This document shows, one piece after another, positions 44,073-52,007 of a DNA stretch of 59,961 bases (its first letter is position 1; the number at the start of each line of letters is the position of its first letter). This stretch comes from CAYUNE01 sp964446115 (lineage in GTDB: Bacteria; Desulfobacterota; Desulfobulbia; Desulfobulbales; Desulfobulbaceae): the NCBI GenBank assembly GCA_964446115.1, contig CAYUNE010000023.1:1-59961 (forward strand). The letters are read 5' to 3'. The notes under the pieces were generated by a model that saw nothing but the letters and a program-made list of their open reading frames with translations, had not been told where the DNA came from and ran no database searches. Position numbers and translations under genes: made by a program.

Positions 44073-44130
44073 TCAATTACAGCCAGGAAGGATGATATAC
44101 TGCGTGGATACATCCCCTGTGATCGGTTAC
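44069..44130 (+). repeat. Dispersed repeat copy E
   Basis: The 62-base unit CTGATCAATTACAG ... CCTGTGATCGGTTAC aligns with copy D. Its first TGA is the stop of the selenoprotein frame. It fills the whole gap between that gene and the convergent gene ending at 44133. Confidence 0.8.
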
Positions 44131-44132
44131 GA

Positions 44133-44519
44133 TCAGTCAGCGGATTTTTTCCGCCGCCATACCACCTCCTCCAGATGGCGGATGGTGAAGGAGCCGCCGC
44201 GGTCCGGCCGATAAAGCAGCATGAGCTGCAGGGGCAGCCGCCGGACATTACGGTAGCGGATATGGTACCGTGTTCCTTCCCGGCCTTCCCTGGCCCGCAC
44301 CTCTTCAATAAAGTTGAGCTCGATACTCTCGGCCCCGGTGCCGATGGTGAGCCGCTCTTTTTCAAATTCCATGTATCGGTCCCCGTAGCCCGGGGCATCG
44401 CTGACCCAGACGCCGATGAGCTCCGGGGGAATCGTTTTCACCCTGGTAAGGGTAGCGTAAAGACCGTATCCCCCAAAAAGCAGGGCGAGGAGCAGGCAGC
44501 CGATGGCGATTTTTTTCAT
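44133..44519 (-). CDS. Small exported hypothetical protein
   Basis: A 128-residue protein with an N-terminal signal or anchor (MKKIAIGCLLLALLFGGYGLYA) and a short beta-rich domain (ELIGVWVSDAPGYGDRYMEFEKERLTIGTG). It resembles the small lipocalin-like or copper-resistance-like beta domains only loosely, so no function is given. LAIGC is not a clear lipobox. The ATG overlaps the stop of the HD-GYP gene by four bases, implying joint expression. Confidence 0.65.
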   Translation of the reverse strand: MKKIAIGCLLLALLFGGYGLYATLTRVKTIPPELIGVWVSDAPGYGDRYMEFEKERLTIGTGAESIELNFIEEVRAREGREGTRYHIRYRNVRRLPLQLMLLYRPDRGGSFTIRHLEEVVWRRKKSAD

Positions 44520-46174
44520 CTGTCCGTACCGTGTTCTTGATGTGAAGAAAGCGAGAGAAAGACGCGGACCACCTCGGGATCAAACTGTTTTCCCGCCTCT
44601 TTGCGCAGAATTTCCAATGCCGTTTGCGGCTTCATTCCCCGTCGGTAGGGACGATCCGAGACGCAGGCGTCATAGGTGTCGGCCACCGCAAGGATGCGCC
44701 CCCCTAAGCTGATCTCCTCTCCCCTGAGTCCTTCGGGATAGCCCTTGCCGTCCCAGCGTTCATGGTGCTGCCGGACAAGCGGAATGATATCCCGGTATGC
44801 CTTGATCGGTTCCAGGATGCGGGCGCCGATGGCCGGATGATCCCTGATGGTACGGATTTCTTCCGGGCTAAGTTTTCCCGGTTTGTCCAGCAGTTTCAAC
44901 GGAATGCCGATTTTCCCGATGTCGTGGAGGAGGCTGCCGCGGTGCAGGTTGTCCCGCTGCCGTTCGCTGAATCCCATGGCACCGGCAATGTCCAGGGCTA
45001 TTTTCGTCACCCGGGCCGAATGACCCGCGGTCCAGGGTGACTTGGCATCCACGGTGCGGGAAAAGGCAATGAGCGATCCCCAGTTGAGTTCCCTGAGTTC
45101 CCGCAACAGCTTCGCGTTGGCGGCAAACTGCCTGTCGATTTCTCCGGACATGACGTTGAAGGCGGCGGCCAGCTCACCGAACTCGTCTCTGGTTGTCACC
45201 TCTACCCTCCGGCTGAAGTCGCGGGCCGCGATGCGCCCTGTGGCCTCTTTCAATTTTTCCAGCGGATTGATGACACGCTGGATGGCGTTGAGGCTGAGCA
45301 GGAGAATGAGCATGATGGTGGTGCCGACCACCAGCAGAAAGGTGGTCTGAAAGCTCCTGACCGGTTGCAGGATATCCCGGGCTGACTTGAAGAGAACCAC
45401 CTGCCAGGAGGGAGCATTAAAGTCGGATTTGAGAAAGAGATTCCAGTGGGTGGCCAGATATTTTTCACCATGGAGGACGGTGGTGAAGGAGCCGCTGTGG
45501 CTGTTGCCCATGCGGGAGTGTATCTCTCCCTGCAGATGGAGAAAGGCCGGATTGCTGGCGTAGAGTATGGTGTTGCTGTAGAGGATGCAGCTGCTGGTGG
45601 AAAAGGGCAGCGACCTGTTTGCCTCCCGGTCCCAGAGGAAATCGTCGTCCACCAGAGCGATGAGGGTGGAGCCAGGAGGATGCGCCTGATCGGTTTTTCG
45701 CAGAAGATAGACCTTGGATCGGCCCTTTTCACCGGGCAGGACCCGAATCCTGGTTTTGGATTCATCGCTACTGGTGTGCCGGAGATCCGCCGGAAGATGA
45801 AAGGGAATGTCCCGGTTGAGCAGTGGCGTGGTCGTGTCGCTGTTGTCTGCGAGAATGATGGAACGGAAGTGGAGACGCAGACGTTTTTTCAGGGAGCCGG
45901 GCAGGGTTGTAGCCGTCGGTTTTCCGCCTGTTTCCAGCAGTGATGCCGCTGTTTTCAGGTCATTGTCCAGAATGAGCAGCCGCTCGTAAAGGGAAAAGGC
46001 ATAGCTCTCAGTGGACTGCTTGAGATCGGTGATGTTTTGCCGGTTGAGCCGGCGACTCACATGCAGGGAAGAGAGTAGGGCAAGCAGGCAGATCGGAATC
46101 AGCGAACCGGCGACGAACATGAAAAAGAGGCGTCTGCCCAGGACGCTTTCAAAAAAGCGGTTGATGATTCTCAT
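44516..46174 (-). CDS. Membrane HD-GYP phosphodiesterase with sensor and HAMP domains
   Basis: This 552-residue protein has membrane helices at about 14-36 and 281-303 that flank a periplasmic sensor domain. A HAMP segment follows (about 304-356), then an HD-GYP domain with HSARVTKIAL, H-D-I-G-K-I-G-I-P and HHERWDGKGYPEGL. HD-GYP enzymes degrade cyclic di-GMP, and all visible signature residues are present. It is followed by a small exported protein and preceded, 24 bases away, by a pseudopilin gene. Confidence 0.93.
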   Translation of the reverse strand: MRIINRFFESVLGRRLFFMFVAGSLIPICLLALLSSLHVSRRLNRQNITDLKQSTESYAFSLYERLLILDNDLKTAASLLETGGKPTATTLPGSLKKRLRLHFRSIILADNSDTTTPLLNRDIPFHLPADLRHTSSDESKTRIRVLPGEKGRSKVYLLRKTDQAHPPGSTLIALVDDDFLWDREANRSLPFSTSSCILYSNTILYASNPAFLHLQGEIHSRMGNSHSGSFTTVLHGEKYLATHWNLFLKSDFNAPSWQVVLFKSARDILQPVRSFQTTFLLVVGTTIMLILLLSLNAIQRVINPLEKLKEATGRIAARDFSRRVEVTTRDEFGELAAAFNVMSGEIDRQFAANAKLLRELRELNWGSLIAFSRTVDAKSPWTAGHSARVTKIALDIAGAMGFSERQRDNLHRGSLLHDIGKIGIPLKLLDKPGKLSPEEIRTIRDHPAIGARILEPIKAYRDIIPLVRQHHERWDGKGYPEGLRGEEISLGGRILAVADTYDACVSDRPYRRGMKPQTALEILRKEAGKQFDPEVVRVFLSLSSHQEHGTDR

Positions 46175-46198
46175 GGGGTGTCGACGGCGGCGCCGGGT

Positions 46199-46720
46199 CT
46201 AGAGATCCGAGACCCGGCCGAAATAGGTACCGTTATAGGCGCGGACGATGTCGTCACGGCTGTCCACATGCAAGAAGGATTTGTTGCTTCTGCCGTCCGG
46301 ACCCGTGCTGTAGAGATCGAAATCGGTGTTGACCGGTACGTTGAACCGGTTGAGCCGTACCTTGCCGGGCACGCTCGGATCAGGATTTCCCTGGATCCAC
46401 AGATACCTGTAAGGGTTTCCCCAGGGGTCGCGCATGTTGCCCATGCCGGTGGGTCCCAGACTGCCCGGATAGGTGTTGTTTTCATCGAAGTACTTGGTGA
46501 GTCCCGCCTCGATGGCCCTGATATCTTCCACCGCCTTTTGGTTTTTGATCTTGTCCATATACTGTTGAAAGCGTGGTATGCCAATGGCGGCCAGGGAACC
46601 GATTATGGCAATGACGATCACCAGCTCCACCATGGTAAACCCTGGAAAGACAGGGGAGCGGGAACCGTGATGGGAAAGGATGGGAGGGTATCCTGTTGTG
46701 TTGAGTCGTCTGAGTCGCAT
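46199..46720 (-). CDS. Type II secretion-like pseudopilin (GspG type)
   Basis: About 173 residues if the ATG at 46720 is used; the frame is open to 46831 and neither start has a strong ribosome site. The prepilin peptidase site G-F-T-M-V-E with the helix LVIVIAIIGSLAAIGIPRF is classical. The C-terminal domain (KYFDENNTYPGSLG, DPWGNPYRYL) matches the major pseudopilin GspG. No other secretion genes are in the window, so it is an orphan unless partners lie elsewhere. The leader is unusually long (about 28 residues). Confidence 0.85.
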   Translation of the reverse strand: MRLRRLNTTGYPPILSHHGSRSPVFPGFTMVELVIVIAIIGSLAAIGIPRFQQYMDKIKNQKAVEDIRAIEAGLTKYFDENNTYPGSLGPTGMGNMRDPWGNPYRYLWIQGNPDPSVPGKVRLNRFNVPVNTDFDLYSTGPDGRSNKSFLHVDSRDDIVRAYNGTYFGRVSDL

Positions 46721-46834
46721 GCGCGGATAGAATATCTGGTTGACGGATCGGAAGATTAAGTCGGCGGTCAAAGGCTGCCGGCTCGATCTTCCCCTTCCCC
46801 TTATTCTATCATTCCGGAAATACAAAACCAAATT

Positions 46835-47890
46835 TCACCGCTTCCGTCCTTGCAGACCGGTGTGCAGCCGGCGGAGTCGGTTGATGAACGACTCGTAGGC
46901 CGCCGCGCCGCGGCCGAATGCCTCGTAGGCCTCGAAGAGGCCGGTGGCGCGGACACCGGTGTGCAGGAGCCATTGGCGGTTGTCGGCCACACTGCCCTTG
47001 GTCATCATGACGATGGTGTCCGGATCCATTTTAGACAGGATACCCAGGCGATAAAGCATCCGATCCGGAAGCTGCTGGATGATCATGGTGACCAACTGGG
47101 CCGGTTTGAGGGGCACTCGCAAGCTCAGGCCCGCTGGTCGGCCCAGGGCTCTCTTGGTTTGCTGGAAGATCTCCTTCCAGGTCATGCGGTCCGGGCCGGC
47201 GGCATCGAGGATGAGATGACGGGCCTTTGATTGCGGTTGCATGAGCCTCACGATACCGATGGCCAGTTCCCTGCAGTGGATGGGTTGGATATATGAGGAG
47301 CCGATGTAGAAGATGACGGGAATTTTGGCGATTTCATCGAGTACCAGATGGCCGCGCCTGGGCTCGTAGATCACGTTGGGACGAACGATGAGCCAGTCCA
47401 GGTCATCCATGGCCGCCAGGGCCTGATCGGTCATCTTTTTGGTACGGGGGTAATCGTAACGGTCGCAGTCGGGCCAGTTGACGCCGGTGGTTGAAATCTG
47501 GATGATGGGCAACCGGATCGGGGTGGAGCCGATGCGCCGGTTTTCCCGGCAGAAGAGACGAACGGCCTCAAACAGCGCCAACGGCGCGCGGACATTGACG
47601 TTTTCCAGCGACTGGCCGCCGAAACTGTTGGCAATGCCCACGTTGTTGACCACGCCGTTGATGGAGCAGTCCCGCAGCCGCCGGAGCCAGATCCGTGGGT
47701 CCAGGTCGCGGTTGAGATCCACCTGCAGGTATTCCACATGGGGGAGGGCCAGCTGGCGGGATGCCTTGGCGAGATTCCTTACCCCGCAGATGACCCGGAA
47801 GCCCGCCTCGACAAATTCTTCCACCAGTGCGGGGCCCAGAAAGCCGGTGGATCCCATGACCAGGATGGTTTTGCGCGGTGCGGAACTCAT
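46835..47890 (-). CDS. NAD(P)-dependent SDR-family epimerase/reductase
   Basis: A 351-residue protein with the extended-SDR nucleotide motif VMGSTGFLGPALVEEF (about 11-26). An active-site-like Y-D-Y-x-x-x-K occurs in DRYDYPRTKK (about 143-152), and NVIYEPR is present. Resembles complex I NDUFA9-like or atypical sugar epimerases. The substrate is unknown. Its start overlaps the stop of the ICMT-like gene by four bases within a chain of overlapping genes. Confidence 0.8.
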   Translation of the reverse strand: MSSAPRKTILVMGSTGFLGPALVEEFVEAGFRVICGVRNLAKASRQLALPHVEYLQVDLNRDLDPRIWLRRLRDCSINGVVNNVGIANSFGGQSLENVNVRAPLALFEAVRLFCRENRRIGSTPIRLPIIQISTTGVNWPDCDRYDYPRTKKMTDQALAAMDDLDWLIVRPNVIYEPRRGHLVLDEIAKIPVIFYIGSSYIQPIHCRELAIGIVRLMQPQSKARHLILDAAGPDRMTWKEIFQQTKRALGRPAGLSLRVPLKPAQLVTMIIQQLPDRMLYRLGILSKMDPDTIVMMTKGSVADNRQWLLHTGVRATGLFEAYEAFGRGAAAYESFINRLRRLHTGLQGRKR

Positions 47891-48456
47891 CCGTCCCCCC
47901 TGGGCTTTGCGGGACGTCGCAGGCGGGGCAGCATAAAAGGCGTGGTGCGCAGATAGGTTTCATAGGCATGGCCGAAGCGGGCCCGTAACTCATGTTCCTC
48001 GATCAGCCTGATATAGGCGGTGCCGAGCAATAACCCCATGAGCATGCAGAGCAACCCGGTGTTGAGCGAGTCAAACCAGGTTCCCAGAGCGAGAAAGTAG
48101 AGATTCGTGCCCAGTTCGATGGGATTGCGGCAGAGGCGGTATGGTCCACGGGTGACCAGGTGTTCGGTGGGAGCGATGGGTGCCGGGGTTCCCCTGCCGT
48201 GGACCCAGAGGGCATGGAGTGATGAAATCATCAGCAGCAGCGCCGGCAGCAGGATTCCGGCAAGGATCACCAGCGCCGGCGGCGTCACGGGATCCAGCGG
48301 GATATAGCGGCGTATCCGGCGGGCGATCAGAAAAAGAAACAGCGGCGAGATCACCAGAAAGACCAGGGTGCCCGGCAGCATGGAGAGAATCCGATAGGGG
48401 ACGGAATAGCTGCGGTTGCTGAATCTCAGGAAAAGACGGAGAAGCTGTTTTTTCAT
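47887..48456 (-). CDS. Isoprenylcysteine methyltransferase-like membrane protein
   Basis: A 189-residue integral membrane protein with about four helices and the ICMT/PEMT C-terminal signature. The signature comprises LVTRGPYRLCRNPIELGTNLYFL, E-E-H-E-L-R-A-R-F-G and Y-E-T-Y-L-R. Such bacterial proteins methylate small lipophilic acceptors or have no known substrate. It overlaps both neighbours (one base with the Nudix gene, four with the SDR gene). Confidence 0.82.
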   Translation of the reverse strand: MKKQLLRLFLRFSNRSYSVPYRILSMLPGTLVFLVISPLFLFLIARRIRRYIPLDPVTPPALVILAGILLPALLLMISSLHALWVHGRGTPAPIAPTEHLVTRGPYRLCRNPIELGTNLYFLALGTWFDSLNTGLLCMLMGLLLGTAYIRLIEEHELRARFGHAYETYLRTTPFMLPRLRRPAKPRGDG

Positions 48457-48893
48457 TATCCGAAATAATCGCGCAGGATATGGGCGTGATCAAAGACCAG
48501 CGGCGGCAGGTTATGGTGATTGAAGACGGCGGCCCGGGCGGCATCGTCTCCGGCTGTGGGTTCGCCATCGGCTGCGGCAACAAAGACGGTGGAAATGGTA
48601 TGCTGTCGGGGATCGCGCCGTGGATCCGAATAGGTGTGCAGTTGCCGCAGCAGCCGCACCGTCAGGCCGGTTTCCTCCAGGGCCTCGCGGCGGGCCGCCT
48701 CTTCCAGGGATTCGCCGTAGTCGACAAAACCGCCGGGAAGGGCCCAGCCGTGGGGCGGATTTTTTCTTTCGATGAGAACAATGCCGCCCCGGGTTTCGAT
48801 GATGATATCCACGGTGGGAACGGGATTGGAATAGACGCGGAGTTGAAAACCGCAGCGGGGACAGGGCAGATGACCAGCCATGGCGGGATTCAC
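48456..48893 (-). CDS. Nudix hydrolase
   Basis: A 145-residue protein with a complete Nudix box (GGFVDYGESLEEAARREALEETGL, about 60-83; metal-binding REALEET). A short N-terminal CPRCG segment may bind metal. It resembles the ADP-ribose/NADH-type Nudix group with a W-A-L-P-G-G-F-V entry. Overlaps the HAD gene by four bases. Confidence 0.9.
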   Translation of the reverse strand: MNPAMAGHLPCPRCGFQLRVYSNPVPTVDIIIETRGGIVLIERKNPPHGWALPGGFVDYGESLEEAARREALEETGLTVRLLRQLHTYSDPRRDPRQHTISTVFVAAADGEPTAGDDAARAAVFNHHNLPPLVFDHAHILRDYFG

Positions 48894-49465
48894 AGGCAGA
48901 GGTTGCGGATGTCGTGCCAGCAGCTCACGGTCTGAAAGTCGTGGCGATGGCGGTTCCAGGGTTGGGAGAAGACCAGCGGCGTGATACCCGCCGCTGCGAG
49001 CTGCATGCAGGTCCGGGGACGGTCGTCAATGAAGTAGAGCAGTCCCTCCCGCCTGATATGGGCCGCCTTGCCGTCATGGTCACCCATGGCCACGAGTTTG
49101 ACGCCATCGGCAACCGAGGCGGGGAAAACCGCATGCAGCCACTCCAGGACCGGATGGGCCAGCGGCCGGGCCGTGACAATGGTCACCGATGCCGTGCGGC
49201 TCAGTTCCGTCATGACTTCGACGGCACCGGGCATGGGACGCAATCCCGCAGCCACCGAATCGACGAGGATACGGCTGAAGATCTCTTCCACGGTCTTCCG
49301 GTCCATGTCCAGGCAGTTTTCCACTTCAAAACAGGTGATATCCTCGACGGAAAAGGAGCAATGCCCATATTCTTCGCAGGCCAGCCTCAGAAATGCCTCG
49401 GCCGTATCCGCCACTACCCCGTCAAAGTCGAATCCCAGCAGCTGCGGTGGTATTTTGCCGTTCAT
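48890..49465 (-). CDS. HAD-superfamily phosphatase
   Basis: A 191-residue protein with the HAD nucleophile motif GFDFDGVVADT (about 11-21), motif II TIVTARPL (about 94-101) and an acidic motif IDDRP (about 145-149). Possibly a 5'-nucleotidase or phosphoglycolate-type enzyme; the exact substrate is not visible. Its start and end overlap PanE-like and Nudix genes by four bases each. Confidence 0.85.
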   Translation of the reverse strand: MNGKIPPQLLGFDFDGVVADTAEAFLRLACEEYGHCSFSVEDITCFEVENCLDMDRKTVEEIFSRILVDSVAAGLRPMPGAVEVMTELSRTASVTIVTARPLAHPVLEWLHAVFPASVADGVKLVAMGDHDGKAAHIRREGLLYFIDDRPRTCMQLAAAGITPLVFSQPWNRHRHDFQTVSCWHDIRNLCL

Positions 49466-50454
49466 CCTTGTCCTTCCCCATTTTTGTCCGTTGCAAACCG
49501 GCTTTGCAGTCGGTGAATTTTTTCCGTCAGTTCCCGGTTGACCGGAGTGGGGATGCCGAGACTCCGGCCGGCGCTGACAACGGCGCCGTTGATGGCGTCG
49601 ATTTCCGTCGGCCGCCGGTGTCGGATATCCTGGAGCATGGAAGAGGTATTGCGTGCCGTTGCCCGGCAGACCTGCAATACAGCGTCAACCGGATCAACGG
49701 TCACGGCTATTCCCTGGGCCCGGGTCACGGCCACGGCCTCCTTGACCGCGCTGATCATCGTTTCCCGCAGAGCCGCGGAGGCGAGAAGCTCGCCGTTGGT
49801 GATATCGTTAAGGGCGGTGAGGGCGTTGATACCGACGTTGATGAAGAGTTTTTCATGGATGCGCTGCTGGATGTTTTTGCTGATTTCAGTGCGCAATCCC
49901 GCCCTGTTCAAGAGATCGGCCGCCTTCTGAAGCAGCCGGGAATGCTCCGGCAGGGGCTTTTCCGGAAAACCGAGGAAGGTGAACCCGGCGCCGCCGTAAC
50001 GGATGTGGCCGGGACCAAGGAGCGTGGCTCCTTCCGAGGTGGTTCCCAGGGCAAATGGGATGCGGGCGTCGTGCAGGGGAGCAAGGTGACCTATGCCGTT
50101 TTGAAGGGCGATGAGCAGGGAATTTTGGCCGAGCAGGGGCCGGCAATGGCGCAGAGCAGCGGGTACCGCCGGAGACTTGACGCAGAGAAAGATCAGCTCC
50201 GCCGGTGCCGGGGCGGCGGGGTCGGCGCCGACCGGCACCGGACAACGCCATCGCCTGTCGTCCTCTTCCAGGATGATGCCCTGATGGTTCAAACGTCGGG
50301 CCCGCCGGGGGCAATGGTCCAGCAGGATGACGGAGTGGGATTGTCCCTTCCCCTTGCCTTTCATCCGGTGCGCCGGATGGAGTCGGGCGGCCAGCAGGCA
50401 ACCCAGGGCACCGGGGCCGACAATAACGATGCGCAGATCTTCCCCTCCGGGCAT
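49462..50454 (-). CDS. panE: 2-dehydropantoate 2-reductase
   Basis: A 330-residue protein with the NADP fold IVIVGPGALGCLLAARL (about 8-24). Ketopantoate reductase segments include LCVKSPAVPAAL, IALQNGIGH, KLFINVGINALTAL and the C-terminal SSMLQDIRHRRPTEIDAINGAVV. It makes pantoate for coenzyme A synthesis. It is the first gene of the overlapping five-gene chain that ends with the SDR protein; the ribosome site is weak. Confidence 0.9.
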   Translation of the reverse strand: MPGGEDLRIVIVGPGALGCLLAARLHPAHRMKGKGKGQSHSVILLDHCPRRARRLNHQGIILEEDDRRWRCPVPVGADPAAPAPAELIFLCVKSPAVPAALRHCRPLLGQNSLLIALQNGIGHLAPLHDARIPFALGTTSEGATLLGPGHIRYGGAGFTFLGFPEKPLPEHSRLLQKAADLLNRAGLRTEISKNIQQRIHEKLFINVGINALTALNDITNGELLASAALRETMISAVKEAVAVTRAQGIAVTVDPVDAVLQVCRATARNTSSMLQDIRHRRPTEIDAINGAVVSAGRSLGIPTPVNRELTEKIHRLQSRFATDKNGEGQG

Positions 50455-50489
50455 TGCTGTAACCGCTGCTACGGCGCCGCTCGGCTCGA

Positions 50490-51350
50490 TTATTCCGTTT
50501 TTACTTCGGCATCTTCGATGATTGCCGCGTACTTGTAGCCGGCGCCGAAGTCCCGCTCCGCATGCAGGGTGCCTTCAACCAGCACGATGTCGCCCTTCTT
50601 CGGCTCGGCCATGGTGGTGATGACCAGGTCGTGGGTGTTGTTGAGCGGATCCCCGGTGCCGTCCTGGATGTGGAGCCAGTTTTTACCCATGATCATCTTC
50701 GACACCTTCATCACCTTGCCGTGAACCTTGACCTTGGTGTTATTCAGTTCCTTGGCCTTGGCAAAGATATCACCCACCGTGTAACCGTTCTCGCCCTCTG
50801 CCTTGGCAACCTTGACATCGGCCGAGGGGACGATATTGCCGAGGCTGCCACCCGAACCCATGCTGGGAGGAGCGGCCATGGAGCCGCCGTGGTTCTGTCG
50901 GGCCTCGGCCTTGAGGGCCTCGCTGAAACTGTTGCCCCCGGATTTTGTCGCGGCATGGCCCATTGCCTTGGCGTGGGGATTGAAACCGCCGGAGGCGCCC
51001 ACCAGGCCGGTTGAAAAAACCACGGAATCGAATGTGCGGTTCAGGGTTTTTGACTGAAAGTTTTTCATGGTCATGCCGTTGATCACTTCGATTTCCTTGC
51101 CGGTTTCCACCTTGGTCTGGGGAATGGCAACCCACTGCTCACCGGAGTCGTTTTTCAGGAGCACATAGGTGTAGCCTCCGGAATCCATTGTTTCGGCAAC
51201 CGTGCCTTTGATGGTTGCCGCGTTGGTAGCCGTCGACGCCTTTTTTCCGGTATCGGCTCCCTTGGCCTTTTCCGCCAAAGAAGCAGTTGGGAGGAGCAGG
51301 CCGGTCAACAACAGGGTGAGCGCTGCGGGAAGTAATGTTTTTCTGATCAT
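50490..51350 (-). CDS. Periplasmic protein with two OB-fold-like domains
   Basis: A 286-residue protein from ATG 51350 (behind CAGGAGAACG), with a signal peptide (about 1-27, ending SLAEK). The first half (about 45-115, TIKGTVAETMDSGGYTYVLLKNDSGEQWVAIP) and the last third (about 205-285, KVKVHGKVMKVSKMIMGKNWLHIQDGTG) are both OB-fold-like. A Gly/Ser/Ala-rich linker with G-G-N and M-A-A-P-P joins them. DNA binding is often annotated for such domains, but a secreted location makes this doubtful. Confidence 0.75.
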   Translation of the reverse strand: MIRKTLLPAALTLLLTGLLLPTASLAEKAKGADTGKKASTATNAATIKGTVAETMDSGGYTYVLLKNDSGEQWVAIPQTKVETGKEIEVINGMTMKNFQSKTLNRTFDSVVFSTGLVGASGGFNPHAKAMGHAATKSGGNSFSEALKAEARQNHGGSMAAPPSMGSGGSLGNIVPSADVKVAKAEGENGYTVGDIFAKAKELNNTKVKVHGKVMKVSKMIMGKNWLHIQDGTGDPLNNTHDLVITTMAEPKKGDIVLVEGTLHAERDFGAGYKYAAIIEDAEVKTE

Positions 51351-51473
51351 TGTCGTTCTCCTGATTGGTTGTCTCGTAAAGAGAAATATTGTTTTATCAT
51401 GATGCTTCATGATGTGGTTTCAGCTTGCGAGTCCGTTGGATTTATTGGGTATGCAATCTATAAGCGTTCTGTT

Positions 51474-52007
51474 TCAAGGTGTCAACAACCGCTCAAGCCT
51501 TTTGAAATGGCTCCGCAGCCCATCGGCCCAGATCCGATAGCCCGAATCACTGAGATGGACGCCGTCCATGGTGAAACAATCGTCGCCTTTGCATCGGCGT
51601 TGAAAGAGCCCGTGGATATCAAGGAAATGGGAGTTGTTCTTCGCCGCAACGGCTCCCAGGGCCGCATTGATACGGATCACGTCGCCGGCGGCCAGCCAGT
51701 CGGCGGACATGGGGAGCAGGCTGGTTACGGTGACGGTTGTGTCGGGAAGGAGGACGGGGATAATCCTCAGCATGGATTCGAAGATGGCTGGAAAGTGTTC
51801 GTCTCCCATGAGCAGATTGTTGGTGCCGGACATCAGCAGCAGGTGATCCGCTTCACCGGCCGTCTCGATCTCTCCTCCGAGCCGGGTGGCCAGCTCTTCG
51901 ACCGTCTCGCCGGCGCGACCGCGATTTTCTATCCTGAATTCCGGCAGCAGGGTGTTCCAGTCACCGAACTCGATAAGGGAATCACCAAGGAAAATACACT
52001 GTTTCAT
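51474..52007 (-). CDS. GDSL/SGNH-family esterase
   Basis: A 177-residue SGNH hydrolase with block I FLGDSL (Ser10), a block III-like MSGTNNLLMG (Gly-x-Asn) and block V DGVHLSDSGY (Asp and His of the triad). No signal peptide. It overlaps the stop of glgX by four bases and so is co-translated with it, but no metabolic link is clear. Confidence 0.88.
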   Translation of the reverse strand: MKQCIFLGDSLIEFGDWNTLLPEFRIENRGRAGETVEELATRLGGEIETAGEADHLLLMSGTNNLLMGDEHFPAIFESMLRIIPVLLPDTTVTVTSLLPMSADWLAAGDVIRINAALGAVAAKNNSHFLDIHGLFQRRCKGDDCFTMDGVHLSDSGYRIWADGLRSHFKRLERLLTP

